Shown here piece by piece: positions 1-5,815 of a DNA stretch of 6,069 bases (position 1 is its first letter; each line of letters begins with the position of its first letter). This stretch comes from Chromatiales bacterium. Its GTDB lineage: Bacteria > Pseudomonadota > Gammaproteobacteria > Chromatiales > Chromatiaceae. The position numbers were made by a program, and so were the translations under genes. A model generated the notes under the pieces. That model ran no database searches, was not told the origin of the DNA, and saw nothing but the letters and a program-made list of their open reading frames with translations. The stretch is from the NCBI GenBank assembly GCA_022360595.1, contig JAKSCN010000011.1:1-6069 (forward strand), written 5' to 3'.

Positions 1-1
1 C

Positions 2-292
2 CTCTACGCCCAGAAACTCGCAGCGGTTCACGACATCCTGTACGATGTGCTCGATGTTAGCTTGCCTGAAGCGGGCTTCTACCTGTGGCCAGCCACCCCG
101 AACTCCGACATCGAGTTCGCCCAGGAGCTGTTCCAAACAGAGAACATTACTGTACTGCCCGGCAGTTTTCTGTCGCGGGAGTTCAATGGCTACAACCCCG
201 GTAGCAACAGAATCAGAATGGCGTTGGTCGCGCCTGTGGATGAGTGTATAGATGCGGCCAAACGTATGAGAAAATATATCGAAACACTATAG
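2..292 (+). CDS. dapC: Succinyldiaminopimelate aminotransferase (DapC), C-terminal part
   Basis: The last 96 residues of a PLP-dependent class I/II aminotransferase; the start and the PLP-binding lysine lie before the window. Visible are the small-domain signature PEAGFYLWP (window residues 22-30), the segment TVLPGSFLSRE (50-60) and NRIRMALVAP (69-78). By family analogy the arginine in IRMALV (window residue 72) should bind the substrate carboxylate. DapC-type enzymes transfer an amino group from glutamate to N-succinyl-2-amino-6-ketopimelate in the cytoplasm, the step between DapD and DapE. The LPGSFLSRE and NPGSNRIRMALVAP wording is typical of proteobacterial DapC rather than ArgD, and the dapD gene starts 21 nt after the stop codon, which supports the assignment. 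AspC/AlaT-type relatives are a less likely alternative given the neighbours. Confidence 0.88.
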   Translation, partial: LYAQKLAAVHDILYDVLDVSLPEAGFYLWPATPNSDIEFAQELFQTENITVLPGSFLSREFNGYNPGSNRIRMALVAPVDECIDAAKRMRKYIETL

Positions 293-313
293 AACAATAT
301 TGCGGAGAGTATC

Positions 314-1135
314 ATGAGCGATATCCAGTCGATCATTGTAGACGCGTTTGAATCACGCGCCGACATCACCCCAAGAAACGTCAGCACCAGCGTCAAAGAC
401 GCGGTGGAAGAGGCGATTGAGCAGTTGGATCGCGGTGAAATCCGCGTCGCCGAAAAACGCGATGGCGACTGGGTTGTCAACGACTGGGTCAAAAAAGCGG
501 TACTGCTCTCTTTCCGCATCCAGGACAACTGGTTCATGAAAGGCGGTTTCACCAATTACTACGACAAGGTAGCCTCCAAATATGCCGACATGAACTCCCG
601 TGAGTTCCGTGAAACCGGTGTTCGTGTCGTGCCGCCGGCCACTGCCCGTAAAGGCTCCTACATCGCCCCCAGCACGGTACTGATGCCCTCCTACGTCAAT
701 ATCGGCGCCTACGTCGACTCCGGCACCATGGTTGATACCTGGGCTACCGTTGGTTCCTGTGCGCAAATTGGTAAAAATGTTCACCTTTCCGGTGGCGTCG
801 GTATCGGTGGTGTTCTTGAGCCACTGCAAGCTGCTCCTACCATTATCGAAGATAACTGTTTCATCGGCGCACGCTCAGAAGTTGTCGAAGGCGTTATCGT
901 TGAAGAGGGCTCCGTCATCTCGATGGGCGTCTACATCGGCCAGTCCACTAAGATCCTGGATCGCGAAACCGGCGAGATCACTTACGGCCGCATCCCTGCC
1001 GGCTCAGTCGTGGTCTCCGGTAACCTGCCTTCCAAGGATGGCACCTACAGCCTGTACTGCGCCGTCATCGTGAAGAAGGTTGACGAGAAAACCCGCGGCA
1101 AAGTGGGCATCAACGAACTGTTGCGCGACATCTGA
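314..1135 (+). CDS. dapD: 2,3,4,5-tetrahydropyridine-2,6-dicarboxylate N-succinyltransferase (DapD)
   Basis: A complete 273-residue protein, essentially the usual E. coli-type length (about 274). It transfers succinyl from succinyl-CoA to tetrahydrodipicolinate, the committed step of the succinylase branch of lysine/diaminopimelate synthesis, and acts as a cytoplasmic trimer. An alpha-helical N-terminal domain (about 1-100) is followed by a left-handed beta-helix of hexapeptide repeats (about 105-235), seen as repeated V/I-G-x units such as YVNIGAYVDSG, VGSCAQIGKNVHLSGGVGIGG and FIGARSEVVEG. Asp141 (in MVDTW) and Glu189 (in ARSEV) fall at the positions of the active-site acids known from mycobacterial DapD. 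The ATG is preceded by GGAG at 304-307 with a 6-nt spacer. It follows dapC by 21 nt, so co-transcription is expected. Confidence 0.97.
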   Translation: MSDIQSIIVDAFESRADITPRNVSTSVKDAVEEAIEQLDRGEIRVAEKRDGDWVVNDWVKKAVLLSFRIQDNWFMKGGFTNYYDKVASKYADMNSREFRETGVRVVPPATARKGSYIAPSTVLMPSYVNIGAYVDSGTMVDTWATVGSCAQIGKNVHLSGGVGIGGVLEPLQAAPTIIEDNCFIGARSEVVEGVIVEEGSVISMGVYIGQSTKILDRETGEITYGRIPAGSVVVSGNLPSKDGTYSLYCAVIVKKVDEKTRGKVGINELLRDI

Positions 1136-1158
1136 TCTATCGTCGATCATTTAACTAA

Positions 1159-1182
1159 GCCGGTGCCCGGTCGGGTGCCGGC
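1159..1182 (+). promoter_or_regulatory. Intergenic hairpin between dapD and the ArsC-like gene
   Basis: A 10-bp stem pairs 1159-1168 with 1173-1182 around a GGTC loop (two internal G-U pairs in RNA). It sits in the only sizeable gap of the dap cluster. The following bases are CTATCCCC with no T-tract, so it is not a standard intrinsic terminator. It could be a transcript-stabilising or processing hairpin, a partial attenuator or a small REP-like repeat. The structure is seen in the sequence; the role is inferred. Confidence 0.55.
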
Positions 1183-1203
1183 CTATCCCCTTCGAGGTTG
1201 ACT

Positions 1204-1548
1204 ATGGCTATTACCGTCTACGGTATCCCCAACTGTGACACCATGAAAAAGGCCCGCAAATGGTTGGAGACCCAAGGTATCGACTACCAGTTCCACGACT
1301 ACAAAAAACAGGGGCTGGACGAACAGACACTACGCACCTGGGTGGCAGAACTGGGCTGGGAGACCCTGCTCAATCGACGCGGCATGATGTGGCGTAAACT
1401 GGATGAGGAGATCAAAGCCAATATCGACGAGCAGAGCGCTATCCAGGTGATGCTGGAAACCCCCTCGATCATCAAGCGCCCGGTGCTGGATACCGGTGAC
1501 AAACGCTATGTCGGTTTCTCGGAGATCAGCTACCAGGAGATCTTCTGA
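1204..1548 (+). CDS. Spx/ArsC-family thioredoxin-fold protein, YffB type
   Basis: A 114-residue protein of the ArsC/Spx/MgsR family and close in wording to E. coli YffB: the N-terminal YGIPNCDTMKKARKWL resembles the YffB stretch YGIKNCDTIKKARRWL, followed by DYxFHDY, LGWETLLNRRG, WRKLDE and IIKRPVL. It has a single N-terminal cysteine (Cys11, CDTM) instead of a thioredoxin CxxC pair, and Arg92 in IIKRP corresponds to the conserved arginine of the family. YffB-like proteins have been linked to glutathione-dependent thiol chemistry, but the physiological role is unsettled and arsenate reduction should not be assumed. ATG 1204 was chosen over the in-frame TTG at 1198 because CGAGG at 1193-1197 gives a 6-nt spacer. 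A yffB-type gene beside dapE is also the arrangement in E. coli, so the link is conserved. Confidence 0.9.
   Translation: MAITVYGIPNCDTMKKARKWLETQGIDYQFHDYKKQGLDEQTLRTWVAELGWETLLNRRGMMWRKLDEEIKANIDEQSAIQVMLETPSIIKRPVLDTGDKRYVGFSEISYQEIF
1535..1539 (+). promoter_or_regulatory. Ribosome binding site that fixes the dapE start
   Basis: AGGAG lies inside the last codons of the ArsC-like gene, 10 nt before GTG 1550. This supports the GTG as the dapE start and suggests translational coupling, because the upstream stop codon (1546-1548) sits between this site and the start. Confidence 0.7.
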
Positions 1549-1549
1549 C

Positions 1550-2686
1550 GTGTCAAATCTCTCTCCCACCGTTGAACTGACCATGGATCTGATCAGCCGC
1601 CAATCGGTCACCCCCGAAGATGCCGGCTGTCAGAAGCAAATGATAAAACGCCTGGAGGCGATCGGTTTTACCGTCGAGAAAATGCCCTTCGGTGATGTGG
1701 AGAACTTCTGGGCCCGTCGCGGCAGTGAGGGACCCGTAGTCGCCTTTGCCGGCCACACTGATGTGGTGCCGACGGGTGATCCTGCCAGATGGAAATATGA
1801 TCCCTTCACCCCCACTATCGAGGACGGTATGCTCTATGGCCGTGGCGCTGCCGACATGAAAGGTAGCTTGGCCGCCATGGTCACCGCCTGCGAAGCCTTT
1901 ATCAGTGAACACCCGGATCACCCTGGCTCCATCGCCTTCCTCATCACCAGCGATGAAGAGGGCATCGCCACCCACGGCACGGTTAAGGTGGTGGAAACCC
2001 TCGAAGCCCGGCAGGAGAAGATGGACTACTGTCTGGTGTGCGAGCCCTCCAGTACCGAGAAAGTGGGCGATATCATCAAGAACGGCCGCCGCGGCTCCCT
2101 CAACGGCGTACTGACAGTAAAAGGCAAACAGGGCCATGTGGCCTACCCACACCTGGCCTCTAATCCGGTGCACAGCGCAGCCGGAGCACTGGCAAAGCTC
2201 TCTGCTGAAGTATGGGATGAAGGTAATGACCACTTTCCCCCTACCAGTTTTCAAATCTCAAATATTAACGCCGGCACCGGCGCTGAGAATGTGATCCCCG
2301 GTGAGCTGGAGGTAATTTTCAACTTCCGCTTCTCCACTGAGCAAACGGAACAGAGCCTAAAAGGCCGGGTACACCAGATTCTCGATGACGCCGGGCTCGA
2401 CTATGAGATTGCCTGGCGACTCTCAGGGCACCCGTTCCTGACCCCCGCGGGAGTACTGGTCGATGCCGCTAAAGCGGCTATATTAGAGACCACGGGTTAC
2501 CCTTCCACCCTCTCAACCTCCGGCGGCACGTCCGATGGCCGCTTTATCGCCCCTACCGGCGCCCAAGTGTTGGAACTGGGACCACTGAACGCCACTATTC
2601 ACCAAGTGAATGAGTGCGTCGCTGTCAAAGACTTGGATACCCTATCAGCCATCTATACCGGCATCTTACAGCGTATCCTCAGCTGA
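1550..2686 (+). CDS. dapE: Succinyl-diaminopimelate desuccinylase (DapE)
   Basis: A complete 378-residue M20-family di-zinc hydrolase that removes succinate from N-succinyl-LL-diaminopimelate to give LL-diaminopimelate. All expected metal and catalytic residues are present with a constant +2 offset from the H. influenzae enzyme: His69 (AGHTD), Asp102 (GAADMKG), general base Glu136 and ligand Glu137 (SDEEG), Glu165 (CEPSS) and His351 (ATIHQVNE). A catalytic domain is interrupted by a dimerisation/lid insertion (about 180-290, starting near GRRGSLNGVLTVKGKQGHVAYPH). The GTG start one base after the upstream stop is preferred. An in-frame upstream ATG (1496) would add 18 residues unlike the family and overlap the ArsC-like gene. 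The stop is followed by a long AT-richer intergenic region with no clear terminator directly behind it. Confidence 0.97.
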   Translation: MSNLSPTVELTMDLISRQSVTPEDAGCQKQMIKRLEAIGFTVEKMPFGDVENFWARRGSEGPVVAFAGHTDVVPTGDPARWKYDPFTPTIEDGMLYGRGAADMKGSLAAMVTACEAFISEHPDHPGSIAFLITSDEEGIATHGTVKVVETLEARQEKMDYCLVCEPSSTEKVGDIIKNGRRGSLNGVLTVKGKQGHVAYPHLASNPVHSAAGALAKLSAEVWDEGNDHFPPTSFQISNINAGTGAENVIPGELEVIFNFRFSTEQTEQSLKGRVHQILDDAGLDYEIAWRLSGHPFLTPAGVLVDAAKAAILETTGYPSTLSTSGGTSDGRFIAPTGAQVLELGPLNATIHQVNECVAVKDLDTLSAIYTGILQRILS

Positions 2687-2884
2687 TAAATGATCCGTTA
2701 ACAGCGCGCTGAACAAGCGTTTACAGCGAGGAAGCAGTGTCATCCATTGATCAACCTTTACAATAAACCCAGCAGTACAACAGATCACGCTCATTACTAA
2801 AATTCCTAGTATTTTCAATCTAGTAAGGCGTTTCCTAAAAGTAAGCTTAGCCAGGTAAGCAACATTCCCTCCAACAAAAAAGGG
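2687..2884. other. Noncoding spacer after dapE
   Basis: About 200 bases of visibly more AT-rich sequence with no credible gene on either strand. A self-complementary CAGCGCGCTG (2702-2711) lies just after dapE but has no T-tract, so it is not an obvious terminator. Around 2794-2826 there is a cluster of short repeats: TTACTA and TAGTAA as an inverted pair (2794-2799, 2821-2826) and CTAGTA twice in direct orientation (2806-2811, 2820-2825). These could be a binding site upstream of the small-RNA promoter, but nothing shows a role. Confidence 0.5.
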
Positions 2885-2913
2885 TTGATGGATTTAATAT
2901 ATTAGTGTATTCT
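2885..2913 (+). promoter_or_regulatory. Predicted sigma70-type promoter of the small RNA
   Basis: TTGATG (2885-2890, four of six matches to TTGACA) and TATTCT (2908-2913, four of six matches to TATAAT) are separated by exactly 17 nt of AT-rich sequence. Transcription would begin near 2920, immediately before the first predicted stem-loop at 2922. The agreement of promoter spacing with the left edge of the folded region is the main support. Confidence 0.55.
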
Positions 2914-2919
2914 TATTTT

Positions 2920-3090
2920 AACGATCATTAATGCCAAGCGGCATTGCAGTATTGATCGCCTAAAAGGTCGATGTAGCTGGCCAAAGGCAGTATCGTAGTA
3001 GTGCCAGTTATGTCGGACCTTTTACTCCTCCATCCTCCTTTGGTGGTTTATACGTGATTAAACCTGGCTGTGTCAGCCGGGTTTTTTTTT
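2920..3090 (+). ncRNA. Candidate structured small RNA with an anti-Shine-Dalgarno loop
   Basis: A predicted RNA of about 170 nt in the dapE-ppk gap, read by eye as four consecutive stem-loops. Hairpin 1: 2922-2927 pairs with 2953-2958 and encloses an inner stem 2930-2935/2940-2945 (loop AAGC). Hairpin 2: 2961-2969 pairs with 3016-3024, then 2970-2981 with 3003-3014, giving 21 bp with one bulged G (3015), three G-U pairs and a 21-nt loop. Hairpin 3: 3027-3032 pairs with 3041-3046 (one U-U mismatch) and exposes the loop UCCUCCUU (3033-3040). Hairpin 4 is the terminator. The loop sequence CCUCCUU equals the anti-Shine-Dalgarno core of 16S rRNA, so a trans-acting RNA that masks ribosome binding sites is plausible. 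The nine-T end would suit Hfq binding. It does not resemble 6S, tmRNA, 4.5S or Rsm/Csr RNAs as I know them. A leader or attenuator of ppk is an alternative. Function and expression are inferred. Confidence 0.62.
3061..3090 (+). terminator. Intrinsic terminator of the small RNA
   Basis: CCTGGCTG (3063-3070) pairs with CAGCCGGG (3074-3081) around a TGT loop, with one G-U pair, and is followed at once by nine T residues (3082-3090). The flanking AA (3061-3062) can also pair with the first two Ts. It is a textbook rho-independent terminator on the plus strand. It is about 375 nt beyond dapE, so it could also stop dap read-through, and it insulates ppk from upstream transcription. Confidence 0.92.
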
Positions 3091-3263
3091 GCTTTTTAAT
3101 CAACTGCAGCACTTACCACCTCAATCCCCCACCGCTATCCTTTGCGGGAATATGCGTTAGAATGGATGATGCGTACACTTGCGGCGCATCGTTAACAAGC
3201 CCGGGGAAAGCACAACAATAACCCCTACGGTAGTTCACGCCCTCACTGGTAGAGTGATTGAAA
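3091..3263. other. Noncoding spacer upstream of the ppk control region
   Basis: No convincing gene on either strand. The only structure noted is an inverted repeat pairing 3166-3173 with 3185-3192 (core GATGCG/CGCATC, 11-nt loop). A single GTACACT at 3173-3179 overlaps its left arm; the same seven bases form a half-site of the palindrome at 3264-3281. A TAGAAT (3158-3163) could be a -10 box but has no good -35 partner. Confidence 0.4.
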
Positions 3264-3281
3264 TAGTGTACCTGTACACTA
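3264..3281. promoter_or_regulatory. Perfect operator-like palindrome upstream of ppk
   Basis: TAGTGTAC (3264-3271) and GTACACTA (3274-3281) are exact inverted repeats around a CT centre, the form expected for a dimeric helix-turn-helix regulator. It ends 4 nt before GATAAT (3286-3291), so it occupies the -35 region of the likely ppk promoter and could serve as operator or activator site. It does not match the Pho box, LexA box or TyrR/ArgR consensus that I know. The regulator cannot be named. Confidence 0.6.
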
Positions 3282-3285
3282 AAGA

Positions 3286-3291
3286 GATAAT
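3286..3291 (+). promoter_or_regulatory. Likely -10 box for ppk
   Basis: GATAAT matches TATAAT at five of six positions and lies about 70 nt before the ppk ATG. No good -35 box is found at 16-18 nt; TTGAAA (3258-3263) is 22 nt upstream, too far for standard sigma70. A promoter that depends on an activator bound to the adjacent palindrome would fit, as would a weak promoter. Confidence 0.4.
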
Positions 3292-3349
3292 ACGCTTGGC
3301 CGCTAATTTGCTGCGCCAACCCGATCAAACCATCGCCTTAGGACTTATT

Positions 3350-3354
3350 AAGGA
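3350..3354 (+). promoter_or_regulatory. Ribosome binding site that fixes the ppk start
   Basis: AAGGA with a 9-nt gap to ATG 3364. It touches the alternative TTG at 3355, which therefore cannot be the start. Its five bases are complementary to UCCUU in the anti-Shine-Dalgarno loop of the upstream small RNA, although that would be true of many genes. Confidence 0.7.
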
Positions 3355-3363
3355 TTGAAGACT

Positions 3364-5565
3364 ATGTCAAAACAGAGCTCTGCGGCGCCTGACCTCGCAC
3401 CCGCCAATGACAGTAAAGCAGCCCCCCTACCGAGTGAGATAAGTTGGGACCTCGACTCTCCTGAACTCTATCTCAACCGCGAGCTTACCTGGCTGGAGTT
3501 CAATAAGCGCGTGCTGCAGCAGGCTGAAGACGCGCGCATTCCGCTGCTCGAGCGTTTAAAGTTTATGGCGATCGTCAGCTCCAATCTCGATGAGTTTTTC
3601 ATGAAACGCATCGGCGGTCTGAAACAGCAGGTGGGCGCTGGTCTATCGCTCCCTTCAGTTGATGGACGCACACCGCAACAACAGATCAATGAGTGCCATC
3701 TCGAGGTACAGAAACTGGAAGCGCGCAAACGCACCATCCTGCGCGAACTGTTCAATGCGCTGAAAGAGCACGACATTGCCATTCTCAACTTCAATGATCT
3801 TAAAAAAGCGGATCAGTCCTATCTGCAAGACTACTACTACCAGAATATCTTCCCCCTGGTAACACCCCAGGCGATTGACCCGGCTCACCCGTTTCCGTTT
3901 ATATCGAACCTTTCTCTCAATCTATTGGTGCAGGTTCGCTATCCAGGGAAATCGGACAAGACCTCACTGACCCGTATCAAAGTACCGGTTGGTAGCGGCA
4001 TCCCCCGTTTTCTGAAGTTGCCTGACAGAAACCACTTTGTCCGTCTGGAGGATGTCATCTCCAACAATCTGCATCTGCTGATGCCGGATATGGAGGTGCT
4101 CTCCTGCGAACTATTCCGGGTAACCCGTAACGCCAACACCGAGCGCAATGAAGAGCATGCCGATGATCTGCTCTCAATGATTCAGTCGGAGCTACGAGAA
4201 CGCCGCTTTGCCCCGATAGTACGTGTGCAAGTACACAAGGATATGGATGAGATTCACCGCGGGATGCTGGCAGCGGAGCTATTTCTCGATGAAGAGACCG
4301 ACGTCCACGAGGTAGAAGGCATGCTCGCCATGCGCGACCTATTCGAGCTAGTGTCGCTCAATATCCCCGAGCTGCACGATACGCCTCACCGGGCCATCGA
4401 TCACCCGGAACTGAAGGACACGCGCAACATCTTCCACATCATTCGTGAGCGTGGCCCACTGCTACTGCAACACCCGTACGAATCCTTTGCGACCTCGGTG
4501 GAGCGCTTCCTTAAAGAGGCCAGCTCCGACCCCAAGGTACGCGCCATTAAGATGACCTTGTACCGCACCTCATCGGATACCAAAGTGGTCGAATACCTGA
4601 TCCGCGCCGCCCGTAACGGCAAACAGGTCGCTGTGGTGGTGGAACTGAAGGCCCGCTTCGATGAAGCAGCCAACATCCGCTGGGCCAACCGCATGGAAGA
4701 AGCGGGCATCCATGTCACCTACGGCGTGATCGGTCTTAAAACCCACTCCAAGATTGTTCTGGTGGTACGCAAGGATTACGGCGGCATCAAACGCTACATG
4801 CACATCGGCACAGGCAATTACCATGCCGGTACCGCCCGCCTCTACTCGGATCTGGGTATTCTCACCAACGACGAAGAGATCGGCCGCGATGCTACCGAGC
4901 TGTTCAACTACCTCACCACCGGTTACACGCCACGGCGTAACTACAGCAAGCTGTTGCCTTCACCCAAGATGCTAAAACAGGCGTTGCTGGCAAAAATCAA
5001 GCGCGAGATCAAACTCCACTCACCGGAGCAGCCCGGGCTGATCCAGTTCAAAATGAACGCCTTGGAGGATGTCGATATCACCCGTGCGCTCTACGAGGCC
5101 TCTCATGCTGGCGTCAAGGTGGATTTGATCGTGCGCGATACCTGCCGCTTCCGCCCCGGACTGGAGGGACTCAGCGAGAACGCCCAGGTGATCGGCATTG
5201 TCGGACGTTTTCTTGAACACACCCGCATCTACTATTTCCAGAACGGCGGTAACGAAGAGTACTTCATCGGCTCTGCCGACGCCATGAAGCGTAATCTGGA
5301 GTCGCGTGTCGAGGTGGTGACACCGGTCGAGGATCCCAAATTGCGTAACGAGCTACGCGCTATTCTCGACACGCAACTCAACGATCAGCGCAGCGCCTGG
5401 GATATGCAGCCTGACGGCAGCTACATCCAGCGCCAACCGGCCTCGGATGATCAAGTTACCGGTAGCCAGGAGCTGTTGATACAAGCGGCAGAGAAGCGCG
5501 CCAAACGGATGGATCGGATCCTGAAAGGGAAACCGAAATATCGCAAAAACCGCAATATCCGTTAG
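3364..5565 (+). CDS. ppk: Polyphosphate kinase 1 (PPK1)
   Basis: A complete 733-residue PPK1, which reversibly polymerises the gamma-phosphate of ATP into inorganic polyphosphate. Domains in order: N domain (about 35-140, starting LYLNRELTWLEFNKRVL), head domain (about 150-345), and two phospholipase-D-like catalytic domains C1 (about 350-530) and C2 (about 540-700). His461 in KTHSK is the equivalent of the autophosphorylated His435 of E. coli, His619 in FLEHTR that of His592, and Arg401 (LYRTSSD) and Arg431 (KARFDE) those of the Mg-binding Arg375 and Arg405; the spacing matches the E. coli enzyme. Asn74 (SSNLDEFFMKR) is the nucleotide-binding asparagine. It is longer than E. coli PPK (688) through a polar N-terminal extension of roughly 30 residues and a lysine/arginine-rich tail. 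ATG 3364 is chosen over in-frame TTG 3355 because AAGGA (3350-3354) lies 9 nt before the ATG but abuts the TTG. Confidence 0.97.
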   Translation: MSKQSSAAPDLAPANDSKAAPLPSEISWDLDSPELYLNRELTWLEFNKRVLQQAEDARIPLLERLKFMAIVSSNLDEFFMKRIGGLKQQVGAGLSLPSVDGRTPQQQINECHLEVQKLEARKRTILRELFNALKEHDIAILNFNDLKKADQSYLQDYYYQNIFPLVTPQAIDPAHPFPFISNLSLNLLVQVRYPGKSDKTSLTRIKVPVGSGIPRFLKLPDRNHFVRLEDVISNNLHLLMPDMEVLSCELFRVTRNANTERNEEHADDLLSMIQSELRERRFAPIVRVQVHKDMDEIHRGMLAAELFLDEETDVHEVEGMLAMRDLFELVSLNIPELHDTPHRAIDHPELKDTRNIFHIIRERGPLLLQHPYESFATSVERFLKEASSDPKVRAIKMTLYRTSSDTKVVEYLIRAARNGKQVAVVVELKARFDEAANIRWANRMEEAGIHVTYGVIGLKTHSKIVLVVRKDYGGIKRYMHIGTGNYHAGTARLYSDLGILTNDEEIGRDATELFNYLTTGYTPRRNYSKLLPSPKMLKQALLAKIKREIKLHSPEQPGLIQFKMNALEDVDITRALYEASHAGVKVDLIVRDTCRFRPGLEGLSENAQVIGIVGRFLEHTRIYYFQNGGNEEYFIGSADAMKRNLESRVEVVTPVEDPKLRNELRAILDTQLNDQRSAWDMQPDGSYIQRQPASDDQVTGSQELLIQAAEKRAKRMDRILKGKPKYRKNRNIR

Positions 5566-5572
5566 GGCCTGT

Positions 5573-5815
5573 ATGTCCAATCCCCAGCAGCTCGATACCA
5601 GTAGATTAGCCCAGATAGTGTGGCTCTCTCTGCTCATCGGTATCCTGCTGCTGGGCGGTCTAATCTGGTTTCTCTCAACCTCTAACGCGAGCACTCCTCT
5701 TGATGGCGAGGTACTGCAGATCATCTTCATCGTCGGGATACTCTCAGCACTCCCCGCTCTACTGCTCAAACTGCGGCAACCCCGGCGTACCGACCAGACA
5801 TCCCCCATCATTTAA
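5573..5815 (+). CDS. Small two-helix membrane protein of unknown function
   Basis: An 80-residue protein that I do not recognise. Two hydrophobic stretches, about 13-34 (AQIVWLSLLIGILLLGGLIWFL) would be written here in short as AQIVWLSL...GGLIWFL, and about 47-66 (VLQIIFIVG...LPALLLKL), are joined by a short polar loop with Ser/Thr/Asn and Asp44/Glu46. Arg11 before the first helix and the KLRQPRR cluster after the second predict both ends in the cytoplasm and an inner-membrane hairpin. The ATG is 7 nt after the ppk stop, with AGGG (5564-5567) as a close ribosome binding site, so it is probably co-transcribed with ppk. The downstream +1 relative frame stays open past its stop, so a frameshifted longer gene is possible. 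A role in polyphosphate metabolism is only guilt by position. Confidence 0.72.
   Translation: MSNPQQLDTSRLAQIVWLSLLIGILLLGGLIWFLSTSNASTPLDGEVLQIIFIVGILSALPALLLKLRQPRRTDQTSPII

Noticed and set aside
353..829. 158-residue minus-strand reading frame inside dapD
   Set aside because: Antisense shadow; its repetitive glycine/valine/aspartate look mirrors the hexapeptide repeats of DapD.
1159..1190. Intrinsic terminator after dapD
   Set aside because: The stem is good but the following bases are CTATCCCC, without a T-run.
1496..1549. Upstream ATG for dapE
   Set aside because: It would add 18 arginine/serine-rich residues not seen in DapE and overlap the ArsC-like gene; GTG 1550 has a proper ribosome binding site and gives family length.
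1553..2254. 233-residue minus-strand reading frame inside dapE
   Set aside because: It lies antisense to a gene with every catalytic residue in place; the length is a by-product of dapE codon bias.
2735..2750. Pho-box-like TGTCAT after dapE
   Set aside because: Only a single half-site is present, with no second copy at 11-nt spacing, and it is over 600 nt from ppk.
2920..3090. 6S, tmRNA or Rsm/Csr-type identity for the small RNA
   Set aside because: There is no 6S-like single long rod with a central bubble, no tRNA-like ends or tag frame, and only one GGA in the whole RNA, within a stem.
3113..3328. 71-residue minus-strand reading frame upstream of ppk
   Set aside because: It starts with TTG, has no recognisable motif, and runs across the palindrome and likely ppk promoter; it looks like chance in a regulatory region.
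5353..5811. 152-residue minus-strand reading frame over the end of ppk and the small membrane gene
   Set aside because: It overlaps the conserved end of ppk and no domain is recognisable; the plus-strand reading has a better start and ribosome binding site.
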